DNA from: Phytophthora sp. 'mugwort'
Lineage: Eukaryota; Oomycota; Peronosporomycetes; Peronosporales; Peronosporaceae
DNA: 64,000 bases
Assembly: GCA_033558025.1 (NCBI GenBank)
Contig: JAUCEF010000018.1
Span: 2,418,001-2,482,000, forward strand
Reading direction: 5' to 3'
Shown here: positions 22,473 through 34,136 of the stretch, one piece after another
How positions within the stretch are numbered: the stretch's first letter is position 1
How the letters are laid out: each line of letters begins with the position of its first letter
The notes under the pieces: generated by a model
What the model was told of the DNA's origin: nothing
What the model saw: only the letters and a program-made list of their open reading frames with translations
Database searches by the model: none
Made by a program: the position numbers and the translations under genes

Positions 22473-23263
22473 CAGCGTTCGTAAATCGGTATAAAGTTTT
22501 TTGGGGTTTAGGAGCTATAAAAGCCCACCCACCCGCCAAAGAGAAAAATGGGAACATTTGGGTTAAACATGCAAAACAGTAAAGGGTATCTGGGCGGTCT
22601 GGTGTGCCGCCTAACAGATGTGGTGTTGTGACGAAAGACGCGCTGTACTGTAGATGGCACCATTTGTGGGATGGCAGCACACCCGAAGGGCAATATGCTT
22701 TTCGTAGCGATTTCTATAGATTGTCTGCTATATTATCCAAACAAAATTGACATATTTAACGTTTTTATCGGTCTTTTATAGACGTCGCGATTTGACTGGC
22801 TTTTGAGATGTGGACCACACACCAATTTGGATCAAATTTATGTGCTTCGGGGAGCGATGCACATGTACCGACAGGCCCCTCGGCGATGACACCCTTTGAT
22901 GTTAAAAGAGTATCTCCAGTCATAAATCTTGTCCTAAGCTTAACCGAGCCATTAAGGAAGACTCTGAGTTCAAACTTGGACCGTTGCCATCCCGGTGCGG
23001 GAACGAAATTATTATATATAAAACGGGTTATAGTGTGGATGACGTCATTCGTGCCAAAAAAAAAAAAAATCTAAACCCACCCACCTGCTGTGAGTGCCAC
23101 ACCCACCCGGCCAAATTTGAAACCATGGGTTTTGGCGAACCCTGTCGTCCATGCTTCTTCAATTATGAGCCAAAACTAAAAATGATGTGGTACATCATCA
23201 CGGTGTGCAGCACATAATGTTTAGTGAACACACCACTCAAGTGACAGTTGAAGCGTGGACGAT
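22473..23263. other. Divergent intergenic region
   Basis: Lies between two divergent genes and must contain both promoters. It is AT-rich, with a run of A at about 23047-23060. No gene seen. Confidence 0.5.
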
Positions 23264-24939
23264 ATGCTGGAGTCGCTGCTGCGAACTCGACTGCTGTACG
23301 GGGCGGTGGCCATGTCGGCGGGCGTGTTCGTGTTCTCATTCCTGCAGGAGCGCGAGGATCTGGAGGACCAGGAGCTCGAGTTAGCAGAGCGGCCAGTCAG
23401 CTCGGAGCTCTTTTTCGAGGCCATGGAGGACATGCCGCAGTTGTCGGTCCAGCAGCGGCTGGAGATGCGGCGCTTCTGGCGCAATTTGACCAATAAGAAG
23501 CAGCAGAGACGGCCCCGCGTTGGTATCAGCGACTCTCTGGACGCTGGGAACGAGCTGGTGGTCAGGGACGTGCAGCTCTTTGCGCAGGAATACAAACGCG
23601 TGTTCCCGGACATTTTCCCGGAAAGACAGGTGCTGGACGCGGCCGAGCGCGCTGCAGATGCGGCGGAGCAGCTGTCCACAGCATGGAGCGGTATTGTGGG
23701 CAGTACTAGCACGATGATCGTGTCCACAGGCAAGAGGTTGAACCATATTGCGAAGGATACGAAGGACGAGGTGCAGTTTGCCATGCATCGTACGGTCAGG
23801 AAGGTGCTGGAGAGCGCGCTGAATATTGTCGCGGCGAGGCTGAAACAGGCACTGAAGGATCCAGATATGCCAAGCTACTTGAAGGTGAGGGAGTACTTGA
23901 GGTGGCGCGTGGAAGAATGATTGCTAAAAAGTGTGTTTTTGTTGGTTGTATGTAGACGAATATTGATCTCGGTATTGAGCAATTCATGCCCGATGTCAAG
24001 ATGGAGATTTTCAGAAAGACACGGGAATTGTTTGGCCAAGATTCGCCGACGAGTGCGTTGGAGAAAGCTACAAAGGGGAAGAACAAGGGGGACAGCAGTT
24101 CATTACCAAGTGGGCGTGAAGGAGCTACTGTCGTCCCAGTCACGACCCGGAGGTTTGGCCCTTTTCGACGTGTTCGCGGTCATATATTGCATCACATGTT
24201 CCCACATGACAAGACCATCTGGAGATCGTTCAAGGACCCGTGGTGGATCGCGTACACGAGTGTGGGTCTTTTGCCGGTAGTTGGCCAGCTGTGGTGGATT
24301 TTCCTGTTTATCATTAAGGACAAGACGAATGAGCATCAATTGTGCCAGTTCATTGTGGGTTTCAAAGCGGCACAGTTTATTACGCTTGGCATCATGCACG
24401 TGATGCTTGGGATCTTCATGTACGTCAAGTGCGTCGTACAAGGCTCGATGCTGGCGTGTCAAAATGGCGGCGGACCTGCTCTGAGCGACGGAACAGCGTG
24501 TTTCTTCGTGCTGCAGATCGTTCTCGTTTGGGCGGCGTTTTTCCGTCTACCATACACGGTCCGGCCACAAGAGGCAGCATTATACCGGACAAAGTCAATG
24601 GAACTACGGGAACGTCGTGTATTCCACGATGCTTTTGGTAACGAAGTGCATCTGAATCGTGGCGGCTACCTCATGAAATTCTGCGGATACGAGACCGTGT
24701 CTTTCATCGTGATCATGACTCTCGCTGGTTTCGTGCTCTGGCTGCCATTTGAGTTGTGGCAGCGCCAAGCATTATTTTACTGGATCCGAACAGCGTATGG
24801 ACTCTTTTCCTGCCCATTCCTAGTCTTTAAAATCCCCGTGCTAGCAAATGTTCTCATGCACACTCGGCAAATGGGCTACAATGAGCAAGGCGATACAGTT
24901 AGGTTCGTCGTCAAGAAGCGGCTCGAAGAAAAGAGCTAG
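23264..24939 (+). CDS. Polytopic membrane protein of unknown function
   Basis: Two exons, 23264-23884 and 23956-24939, joined over a 71-nt intron; 534 residues. The start chosen is the first ATG; an in-frame GTG lies 9 nt upstream. The N-terminus has one short hydrophobic segment (LLYGAVAMSAGVFVFSFL), then an acidic helical region and an amphipathic helix-rich stretch (about 130-210). Exon 2 brings a basic patch, then five hydrophobic segments: around WWIAYTSVGLLPVVG, the QFITLGIMHVMLGIF stretch, CFFVLQIVLVWAAFF, FIVIMTLAGFVLWLPF and the FSCPFLVFKIPVLANVL stretch. I do not recognise a family. The split layout (one N-terminal anchor, large soluble part, then a membrane block) could suit an organelle-contact or lipid-transfer protein, but that is speculation. 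It converges on the PRA1-like gene, whose stop is about 215 bp away. Confidence 0.7.
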
Positions 24940-25153
24940 TCAGCGGCCCACGACAGAAGCATGCAAGTTTTTTTTGGAATTTTAATAAACATGTCGTGGT
25001 AACGAGTATACACATGTACAGACGACGAGAGATAGGAACTTTGTCCTGCGCATGTCACCACAGCAAACCAATGTTTCGCATGAACGGGATCTGTAGGGCA
25101 CTCGCGCTCTTGAACAATGAAGGATCGTAACTTGTAGTCGAATGCACGACGTT

Positions 25154-26038
25154 TCACACAAGTTCTTCTACCTCGGACGAAGTCGCTGGACACTGCCGGG
25201 CATCGAACGAGTCGTCTTTAAGTCGGTTGTTCCGCAGCAAAGAGTGTGCCGCGCTAGCCAAAGATCTGCTCAAGACCAGATGAAAGAGAGCCGAGAGCAT
25301 CACAAATGTTAGTGATGACAACAATCGAGCATGCTGCACATACAGAGCTAAAGTGTCTGGACAACGTACGAGACGGAAAGCGCGAAGACGACGGTAGGCA
25401 GAACGAAGAAGAGCAGGAACACCATGGTCGCTGGAGATAATACAATTTATCAGAATCAAATCCATCCACTCCACCATCATGATCTCTAAAATTGCGTACA
25501 TCCTGTTGCTGTGAGCAAAAGGTCCTGCTCGCCGAGTCGTCGACCAAAAACCTCAAACTTGTCGGTCGGGATCTCCTTCTTGATGAGGAATACGTGCCAT
25601 CCATAGGCCACGACGATGCACACCAGCAGCTGAACCGGGTGGAAGAACAACCTGCAACAACAGCAAAGCATCAAGTCAGCCTTTAACCAAGTTGCATTGC
25701 AAACCACATCACGAAACCTACAATAGGAAAGCGAAGATACCGGCCGTGAACAGCAGGTAGTTGACCAGGAAGTAGTTGGCGTTGGTCTTCATGCGCGCCA
25801 GCATGCGGTGCTGCGGCGGGAGGCTGAACGGTTCCGTCTCGCCGACCCCGACGCAGCTGAAGAGCGAGCGCAGAGATGTGACGGTCACGCGCTTCTGCAG
25901 CATGTCGAGAAGGACGTGGCCGAGGTCTCGCTGGCTCTGGTCGCGACTACCAGCGTTCAGGTCCACGACGTCGAGCTTGCGCACGCGCGGCGACGATGGT
26001 GGCGACATATGTGCGTGAGTGGCGCTGCTGTTAAGCAT
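25154..26038 (-). CDS. PRA1 (prenylated Rab acceptor) family protein (four exons)
   Basis: Exons on the minus strand: 26038-25722, 25651-25500, 25430-25370, 25265-25154; 213 residues. Introns are 70, 69 and 104 nt; the third runs from GTACGT to TTGAGCAG and is the only choice that keeps frame. PRA1 features in order: NYFLVNYLLFTAGIFAFLL leading into FFHPVQLLV (first hydrophobic pair), the FGRRLGEQDLLLTATG turn, the second hydrophobic pair (VFLLFFVLPTVVFALSVS), and the family-typical His-x2-Leu-Arg end (AAHSLLRNN) followed by an acidic tail. Family role: binds prenylated Rab GTPases and shapes ER/Golgi membranes. The start is the first ATG after a TTG-led frame; a longer N-terminus from an upstream exon cannot be excluded. 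Confidence 0.78.
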
Positions 26039-27366
26039 AGGGGGGATGGCAACAGGCTCGAGAGACGAAGACGAACTGACGGAGAAGTGCAAAATGGCTG
26101 GGCAATGAGTGATGAAGCGCTGGGAGTCGGCGCGGTGATTGCTCCCGGTCCGCCCTGCAGCGTCTCTGCATCGAGGAGGTCACGATAGTCATCTGGAAAA
26201 GTTTTATTTCGCATCGGGATGTGCAGGTCATGCACCAATACACGGAAGATATGGCCTGTGAACAGAAATGCGATCCTATACAAAATCTCAGTACAAGCGC
26301 AGACTACAAGGCATTGGTTATGGCCTACCATCGTGATTGGTTTTTAATTATGTTTTGACGAATAGGCGCCAACCAAAATTGACCTCCTTCAAAATTATGT
26401 ATAGCTGGGCGAGGTTGTAAGGACTATGACAAACTGTTTTATTGTAGTCAATCTCGGAGATACTCGTACAGGTGCTAAATAGGGTCATTCATTACCACGC
26501 ACTCGTACACAATACAAGTAATCTTCCAAATATTTTTTTTCTTATAAAGTATTATCGTACCTAAACTTAAATATTGTATTTTTCGGATATTTTGAAATCT
26601 ATTTTGATTCGATTATTGTGTTCGCTACTGCCTTCAAAATGGAGTTTTTGCCTGCTTCAAATTTAATGTCAATTAGAAACATGGAGTTAAACAATTATGA
26701 TCACCAGTTCTTACCATGTGCAGCATTACATACTGTACTCAAAATAGAAGATAAATTAGAAACCTCTACCTCGACGCATAAAAAAGTGTGGTCCGACTGT
26801 GATTGGTTAAAATACTTTCCATAGTGAACGATCGGGAAGATTTGACATGTGGTATAGGCCATAAGTTTCGTATAGGCCATATCTTCCGTCGATATGTGTA
26901 GTTGGCGAGGAAAAAACTATTTATCTCGTTACAACGCTACGACATTTTGAGACTTGAAGAGTTCCAGGCTGGAACTTCGGTTCGGACTGGGGAAGAAAAG
27001 AAGACGATATTTCCTTATCCATCACTATCGGCACGCAATGATTTCCGTGCATGGCCCACAGCGAGAAATTGCAACTCATGTTGATCAATCATGGAACACG
27101 ATGCATTGCAGTCACTACCACTCCAAAGTGGTGTCAACGACTGGCAAAACCGTTGAAAATATGTACTGTACATGTATTTACTGTAACGGCTGACAGGGAG
27201 AAAATACCACAAACACCGTTAGAAACTGAACGAAACACCACTAACGCCCTGATCTGAATACCAGAACGGTTCCCAGCAAAGCAAACAAATAGATTCGATT
27301 GGCTGCCAAATTGTGGAACATGGCACCAATTTCTTCAGCTCATAGTTTTAGATCTGCGTTATCGGA
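26039..27366. other. AT-rich intergenic, no gene seen
   Basis: From about 26340 the composition falls to AT-rich and codons become random. TATAGGCCAT occurs twice at about 26855-26880. The left boundary of the Harbinger remnant probably lies here but I could not see terminal repeats. Confidence 0.4.
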
Positions 27367-28550
27367 ATGACAGTTCAATCCGTTCTAAGTTCTAGAACTG
27401 AGTTCATCAGCATGGAACCCGAAGTAGCCGCCATCTTCGCTGTTCTAAGCGCTAGCGTTGCAGCCACGGCGGGTGATACTGCTGACAAACGTGCTCTGGG
27501 CAATGAGCGGGAGAAATTGTCGACATTCCCAACCGAGACACTGGAGAGGGCTCTCAAGGATCCTCACACGAGATGATTCAGCAAGATGCTGCGCTGTGAT
27601 CGTTCCTCTTTTGTAGCTATCACCCCTCGGGCCGTTGCGACAGCATGGCCTGTCAAGCCGCATCACAACGCTAAGCACCGCATAATCCATCGTGTAGAGC
27701 TAACTATGATGGATTTGACGCAAGGAGGAATAGAGGAAGCTGGTCAGGTGCTTGGTATTTCACATACACGAGCAGTCAACTACATCAATGAAACGATTAA
27801 GGTGATTGCCAGCCTCGCTATATCTGCAATTGCGATGCCAAGTTCTTGTCAAACCGCTGCAGCGGAGGAGGGATTTGTTGCGCTGGCTGATTTCCCGGGC
27901 GTGGTTGGGGCTGTAGATGGCACCCTAGTGCGCATCGCCCGACCAGTCGACTTTGAAGGTTGGTATTGTCGGAAAGGCTACCCTGCAGTTAACGTCCATG
28001 CGATCGTGGACTATAGTGGAGCATTTTGTTCTTTGTCGATCCGGGCCGGGTCGGCTAACAACCAGTCTCAGTGGAATGGATCAGGCGTCAAGAAGAGGTA
28101 AAATACTAGATGATTTTTTATATATTATCGGTATACTGAGCTAACTTGGATGTGGTGTGATAGACTGTCTTCGTACGTGCCTCCCGCTAAGCATTTGCTC
28201 GGTGATGCGGGGTATAAGCTGTGGGAGCACTGGCTCGTACCATTTCCCGAGGCGCAGCAGCTTCAAGCCCTATTAAGCGACGCTATAACTTCAATCATTC
28301 GCGCACTCGCATTGTTGTGGAATGTGCGTTTGGTAGACTCAAAAATCGGTTCCGTGTTCTTCTTTCAAAGCTGGAACAAAAGACCAAAGCTCATGTGGTC
28401 AACGTGATTGTAGCTACGTTTGTGCTGCATAGCATGTTAACCAACTTGAATGATAGCGAAACGATCACGGGAAATTGCCCGCTACTTCATGATGTTCCAC
28501 CACCAGTAGTCGAAAACAAAGAATCAATCGAGACCCCAGTATCGTATTAG
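27367..28550 (+). pseudogene. PIF/Harbinger-like transposase (DDE_Tnp_4), broken
   Basis: The DDE_Tnp_4 fold is visible in three pieces. After an N-terminal fragment (27367-27576, closed by a stop), the frame at 27586-28101 holds a helix-turn-helix-like stretch (EEAGQVLGISHTRAVNYI) and the first catalytic Asp in GVVGAVDGT, then the GYPAVNVHAIVDYSG block. A plausible 72-nt intron (GTAAAA...GATAG) joins it to 28173 onward with the second Asp in LLGDAGY. Then the frame shifts within about 28255-28275, and the third acid appears in VVECAFGRLKNRFR, followed by the conserved HSML end. So all three catalytic acids survive, but at least one stop and one frameshift break the protein. Family role: cut-and-paste transposition, usually requiring a partner SANT/Myb-like protein, whose remnant lies just downstream on the other strand. 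Confidence 0.78.
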
Positions 28551-28627
28551 CAAGGCGTGGCTAAGAGAGATGACCTCGCAAACGTTTTTTCTGAAGTACG
28601 CAAGTTAAGAACGCAAATCAATCGAGT

Positions 28628-29280
28628 TTATTCTTTCTTCAGCTTCGTTGCTATGAGCTCCAAAAGCTCCACTTGTCGTTGCTGCATGCGCATATTTTCG
28701 ATATGCTGCTCGTTAAAACGCCCATCTGCACAAGCGGAGCCTTCTTGCCAACCTTAAACTTCTTTGCTTGTCTTCTGCTTCATCGTCGTTCTCTTCTAGG
28801 TTAGAGTCAAACATCACCACTAATACCCAATGAGTTGGCAAAGACATTGTTTATTATCTCCAGTAAGTTTCGACCATATCTGGTAGTGGGTTGTTGCCAG
28901 TCGCACTCAGCTCGCGCTTGCGCTTTCTGTACTCGAGTTTCATCTTCTTGTACTTGGTAGACACCTTATAAGTACACAACAACGCATCAACAAACGGCAA
29001 GTCAACAAACACTTATAAACTTTTAGATACCTGGTCCGCTCGTAGAACACGATGCAGCCGCTGCGACGGTGTACTGGCGAAGAGAGCTGCCACGCCGAAG
29101 CGCGCCTAATTCTGCCGTGTCAAGCTTCCTGCACACCTCGCCCTCCTCAAAACGCAACTTGAGTAGCTAACCGGCCATGTCGTTCGACCACTTGTTGCGC
29201 GGCGTCGCCTTTCCAGCAGCTGACGTCCTTTCAGCCGGTGTGCCCTTGACTTCCGAGTGCGCTTGGCCTTCTTGGGGTTC
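28628..29280 (-). pseudogene. SANT/Myb-like DNA-binding partner of the Harbinger element, broken
   Basis: Minus-strand remnant in several frames. Near 29160-29200 a SANT/Myb-like start is seen (RNKWSNDMAG, then LLKLRFEEGEV). Near 28880-28960 comes VSTKYKKMKLEYRKRKREL followed by an acidic/aromatic end (MVETYW). Near 28630-28730 the tail is a helix (NEQHIENMRMQQRQVELLEL) ending at TAA. This is the order found in the DNA-binding protein that accompanies PIF/Harbinger transposases. Stops and shifts lie between the blocks. Its stop is about 80 bp from the transposase stop, so the two genes face each other tail to tail. Confidence 0.6.
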
Positions 29281-30466
29281 TCTTGAGCCGGAGGAGAGGC
29301 TGTATCGCCCTCACAATCAGGCTCGACAGCGGCACTTGGTCACTTGACAGCCCGAGCGAGGAGGTGATCAAGCGGGGTCGACGGCAAGGTGTCGACCGGT
29401 GGGGCATTCAGCTCGCCTCGGCATTAGACAGGCCAGCCGAAGGCAGGAAAGTCGACTTAGGATGAAGGCTGCGCATTGCCCTTCGCGGTGAAAAAAGGAA
29501 AATGTGCCACGTGGCAGCTCTCGTCCGATGTACAAAATCTACTTGGACCGGTCTGCGAACGGAATTCTGAATGACTGAGAACAGCGCGACAACGCTGAGA
29601 CAGGCCTAACTACGAACTTGCCAAGCATCCGTTCTGGTACTTGGACCAGGGCCTAAACCACAGGGAGAGGCGGCGCAGTCGGTTATAGACGGGCACCAAC
29701 TAAGGCGAGCAGGTACGAGTGCGCGTAGCCATAGCAAACTCGTGCGGGGAGCCCGCGAAGCAGGGCCGCGCGGTATTTGCGGAGGCGGACCCAGCGCCGA
29801 GCTCCTCAGCGAGCCGCGCATTGCACTCGCCCGAACGTACAATCTAAATAGCGCGAGCGAAGCGAACCGCGGGGGCGCCCAGCCAAGCGAAGTGCGGATG
29901 GTCCCTTTTATGGTATTTCCTGTGAGAACTGAATATGCCTTATTGCGACACGCGGGATGTGACAACTATACTTTCAAAGGGAATTTTGCGGTGCTGAAAA
30001 CACGTCCTCGTTGACAAGAGAAATCCAACCATCGAGCTGCTTCGAATGAAATTTTGCGAACGATGGTCCGCGAAGTCGAGAGGGTAGCGTTGCAACGCGA
30101 CGACCAAAAGCGCGTTCGAAATGCTCATCAACTTGAACGACGTTTGCTGATCGCGGGTATTTCAGGAGGATCGATTGACATGTACGATGAAGCACCCTAT
30201 TTCCAGGTAGGTTACCGCATTGGTACGTTCTCGATCTTAGCTGTAGCGTCCCTCTCATTGGCCAAGTTCACGTTTGCGATGCGTTTCCTGCCGCTAACGG
30301 CATGTGATCTCTCTTTGTCAGTATCTGAGCAAGTAATGCGTAGTCTTATCTGCTACGTTGGGAATGCGACGGAGATACCGCTCTAGCTACAGGTTGATCT
30401 TTTTCCATTCATTCTTGTTTTACCCCAACACGACGTAAAGAAGAGCTCGAAAGTTAGCGCTGTAGG
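29281..30466. other. Repeat-like GC-rich stretch plus a possible orphan exon
   Basis: About 29590-29890 is GC-rich with uneven composition and looks like old repeat sequence, but I cannot name it. About 30063-30206 (plus strand) has exon-like content (VEREVERVAL-type charged helix, DMYDEAPYFQ before a GTAGGT donor-like site). It may be an upstream exon of the coiled-coil gene at 30467, but no acceptor gives a matching phase. Confidence 0.3.
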
Positions 30467-31669
30467 ATGGAGGAGCCTTGCGTCTGCCGCGCAGTGAAAC
30501 GGAATGGCCCAATTGCGGCACTGCTGTTCTCAACGAGCTCATTGGATGTGGAATGGCAAGGCAAGCTGGAATCAGTGAGTAAGGAAGAGACGACGGACAA
30601 GACTGTACCAGTTTGGGGAGACGAAGAAGAAAACAACAATCAGGAAGATGATGGATCGAATGGTGTTGGAAACGGTGGCTATCACGATCAGGAGGACTCC
30701 AAGATTGCTCCTCCAAAGCATGAAACTCGTGAAAGAAGACTAAGCGGCGATGAGATGCAGTACCTGCGGGACGAGAACACCACGTTGACTCACCGCTTGG
30801 CACATCTCGAGTCGCAGCATGCTCAGCGCGTTGAGAAGTTGGAGGCAAAACTGCTGCACGCCATCGAGACGCACAAGCAGATAGAAGAGCGGTTAAGATC
30901 ACAACTGCACAGTGTTCTGCAGGAACAACAGGCGGCGGTGGAAAATGCTCGCAAAGTGCGCACAATTTTGACCCGTGTCTCGAGTTGGATGCGGCATGTG
31001 CAGCGAGCAACTCAGAGCGAACGCGCTTCACTTCACAGTGCCCACCATGGCACGCGTGATCTTGAATTGAGAGTGACACCACGCACCGAGTCGCCGTACA
31101 TACTTTGGTGCAATGGTGCAAGTCTCGCAACGAACGTCCCGGAGTGCGAGATCTATCCGACTGCTTCCACCAAATTCACACTGAACCAGGATTCAGTCCT
31201 CGATTCGTACGGGGTCCTCATCGATAGCAATGTCAATCCTCTCCCTCCACCAGCACCTGGACGGAACCGTACTAAAAGTCTACCGGGAAAAAGCTTCAAT
31301 TACGTTGGATACAACGTACGATCTCCATGTACCCGATCAGAGGAAGTCGTGGCTCTAGGTGAAAAAGACGTTGTACTTGACGAAATGCCCTCATTGGGAG
31401 CCGCACCGCGTCGAGACACACCCGTGCCCAAGCGAAGTGCTGGTAGATTACTTGCATACTGCGCTCACGTAGTCACAACGTCACTGGCTGGCGTACGTTC
31501 ATCGCCTTCACCGCATCAAAAAGTGACACCAGCGTGGAAACTCGACTGTTTATCTCCTGTATGCGAAGAGGTTGTAGACGAAGAAATTGGACAGTGTAAT
31601 GGTCGATCAGCCAACCAACGACAAGCTCTGAACGTGGCCCTACCAAACCTCTCGATCGGGTTGCTTTAA
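30467..31669 (+). CDS. Hypothetical coiled-coil protein
   Basis: Open frame of 400 residues from ATG 30467. No family recognised. Residues about 40-90 are acidic and Asn-rich; about 95-165 form a heptad-like coiled coil (MQYLRDENTTLTHRLAHLES, then VEKLEAKLLHAIETHKQIEE). The C-terminal half is Ser/Thr/Pro-rich with short motifs (PLPPPAPGRNR, SPYILWCNGA) that could be docking sites. Coding potential is supported by length, codon use and the ordered coiled coil. The 5' end is uncertain because an exon-like stretch lies about 260 bp upstream. It converges on the DNAAF4-like gene, with stops 120 bp apart. Confidence 0.6.
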   Translation: MEEPCVCRAVKRNGPIAALLFSTSSLDVEWQGKLESVSKEETTDKTVPVWGDEEENNNQEDDGSNGVGNGGYHDQEDSKIAPPKHETRERRLSGDEMQYLRDENTTLTHRLAHLESQHAQRVEKLEAKLLHAIETHKQIEERLRSQLHSVLQEQQAAVENARKVRTILTRVSSWMRHVQRATQSERASLHSAHHGTRDLELRVTPRTESPYILWCNGASLATNVPECEIYPTASTKFTLNQDSVLDSYGVLIDSNVNPLPPPAPGRNRTKSLPGKSFNYVGYNVRSPCTRSEEVVALGEKDVVLDEMPSLGAAPRRDTPVPKRSAGRLLAYCAHVVTTSLAGVRSSPSPHQKVTPAWKLDCLSPVCEEVVDEEIGQCNGRSANQRQALNVALPNLSIGLL

Positions 31670-31788
31670 ACGCGGGCGATGCATTTGCATTGATATTTAT
31701 TTTGCCAATTTATAAAACTCACTTCCATATTTTCAATACTTTAATTGATTTTACAGCGTTTGCATGCAAGTATTAAAGAGTATTAACT

Positions 31789-34136
31789 TTAGGCTTTAAG
31801 TGGAGCTGGGTGGGTAACTGGCTCGTCGCGGTCTGCCTTAGAATGTTTCAGTTCGTCTTGAATTTTAACCAAATCCGCCTTAAGAGCTTCATTCGACGGA
31901 TCCAGCTCGACACTTGCCGCGTAGTCTTGTTCGGCTGCTCATCATGTACACAAAACATGTTAAATATAACGTTTTTTTTTACTCTAAACATATACATAAA
32001 AAACATACGAACCTTTGGCCAAATCACGAAGCGACAAGTAAGCGGCACCACGTCGAACGAGCGTCTTGACGACCCAGACGCGACGTTGGGATGAACCGGC
32101 GGCAGGGCCAATGGAGAAAAATGCCAGTCCGTGGTTTCGACCCGTAGCGGCGTCTTGTTGCAGCAACTCAAGTGCTCGTGTGCAGTCTTTGACGCATTCT
32201 TTAGCACAATGTTGCATCAGGTAACACGCAGCTCGGTTGGACAAGCAGGCGATGGAGACAGGATTGAGCTGCAACGAGTCCGAGTACATCTGGATGGCGT
32301 TGTCCAAGTTCTGGCCTTTTCTGAAGATGCTATCGCCAGATTCTTTGAGTTCCTGAGCCTTTTCCATCGCGACAAGCTCCATAAAGTCGTCTCGGAGCTG
32401 CGGGTTTTGAGGATCCATGGAGCACGCGACTCCGTAGTCGGCTTTGGCTTGACTATACTGACCCACACGGCAGTACGCGGTGCCACGTCGTACAAAAAGT
32501 TTTAGTTTGAGACGGTAATGCTTCAGCACACTCAAATGTTCATCAGTATCGCGCGTGTCCGGCAGATGCGATAACGCCTTGGAGCAGTCGTTGATACACT
32601 CCTGTTTATTACAGCACATTTGAAGTGTAGTTCAGGTTCATTCGACCAAATAATGATCCGTATGCAAAGCCCATACCTCGAACTCGCCAAGTTGAAGCAG
32701 ACAAGCTGCGCGGTTGGACAGACACGTAGCAATCAGACTCGTATTGTCGCTAGCCGAAACAGCTTCGGCATATGCGTTCGTGGCACTCCGAAAGTCTTTT
32801 GAATGGAAAAAGTCGTCGCCCTTCGCCTTTAACCACATAGCTGTACACAAAGAATTATGACAAGTGAAGCATATGAGTGTTTACTGCAGTATGTAGGCTT
32901 TCTCAAGACAATATTTCAAGCACATACGGTCCATTTCGCTGATGTCGTACATCGATGTGCGATTGAGACCTTGATGCTTGTTAATATACTTCCGGTTTTT
33001 TAGTAACCAGTCTTCCTCCTCTGCAGCCTTGGATTCTCGTGAAGGGGTAGGGAAAACCCGAGGCGTGAAGCGGATTTCTGACTGGATGCACTGTCGGGGC
33101 GGCGGTAGTTCGACCACCTCTTGTTGCTCAGGTGTGTCGTATCCGTCCTCCACTTTGGCTTGAGAGGTTTCACGTGAACTGCAGGGCTCTGCTGCGCCGG
33201 AGCTACCCTGTTCATTGTTCAGTGTTGTGGGTTTCATAACGTTGGAAATGTCGAAGCTACCATCTTCAGTCAACTCCATGATTTCGTCTTCTTGGTTGCC
33301 ACTGGAGACGTCATTGTCGTGCGGCGACACAGCAAAGGACACGTTCTTCTTTAACTTTGTCGGGGACGGACCTTCGAGGCTTTTGATACTGTCTCTCGGG
33401 TCGATACTCGAAGCACCATCTCCGTCTTTCGCCCGCTGATTTTCCTTTTGTTTTTTCTGGACTTGAAGGTCCCGAAACGAGTCGTACAAACTCCGCTATC
33501 GAATAGAAAACATGACACAAGCATCACAAGCAGTGCAGCGATTAGTGAGTGCTCCTTACTAAGATTGAAATCTTCAAGAGCAGAGCAAGCTTTAACCTCT
33601 TCACGCTCTTTTTCTTCCGCTTTCAGGTCGGTCAGAAGTTGACGATTGGTGTCGTCGAGCGCCATCTGCGCCCGCAAAGCTGCCTTCTCCTCCTGGTGCC
33701 TCTTCTCCTTCCTCTTCTCACTCAGCGCGGTCTCGCTTGCTCTTTTGCGCTCCATCGACGCATCGCGGCGCTCTCTCAGAACTGATTTCGTGCCTCGGTA
33801 CTGCAGCTCTTGCCATACGCGGCTCTCGCGTTTCTTCAGCGAGATCCGCAGGAGATTCGACGCCGGGATACTCTTCACAACGACAGATGCGTCATCCACG
33901 GCGTCCTGAAGATCCAATAACAGCACGTACGGCGCGGCATTGACCTTAACCAGTAGATCGCTCACTATGCAATACAATAACAAAGAGTGTTTTTAGTAAA
34001 CTGGATGATTCCAAGAGGTTGAGCCGTTGCTCCTACCATAAATGTCGATGTTTCGTAGCGATGTCCCGGGCAGATGCAGCTCCAGCGCAAGGCTGAAGGT
34101 GTCTTCCTCCCACGTGTATCGCGGCACTAGCGGCAT
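31789..34136 (-). CDS. DNAAF4: DNAAF4/DYX1C1-like dynein axonemal assembly factor (six exons)
   Basis: Exons on the minus strand: 34136-34037, 33964-33597, 33495-32928, 32840-32677, 32601-32013, 31937-31789; about 645 residues. Residues 1-90 form a CS (p23-like) domain (MPLVPRYTWEEDTFSLALEL, then a variable strand set). A charged helical linker follows (about 95-155). The diagnostic block RFTPRVFPTPSRES, then EEEDWL, sits before the TPRs, as in animal DYX1C1. The first TPR block (WLKAKGDDFFHSKDFRSA, LSNRAACLLQLGEF, then RRGTAYCRVGQYSQAKADY) is followed by a second one (about 500-640: SGDSIFRKGQNLDNAIQMY, LSNRAACYLMQ, RRGAAYLSLRDLAK). Family role: co-chaperone with Hsp90/Hsp70 for preassembly of flagellar dynein arms. 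The second intron is uncertain: only a weak GTTAAA donor at 33596 keeps frame with the acceptor at 33496. The rest is well supported. Confidence 0.82.

Noticed and set aside
29606..29965. 119-codon frame on the minus strand
   Set aside because: Lies in GC-rich repeat-like sequence without conserved motifs.
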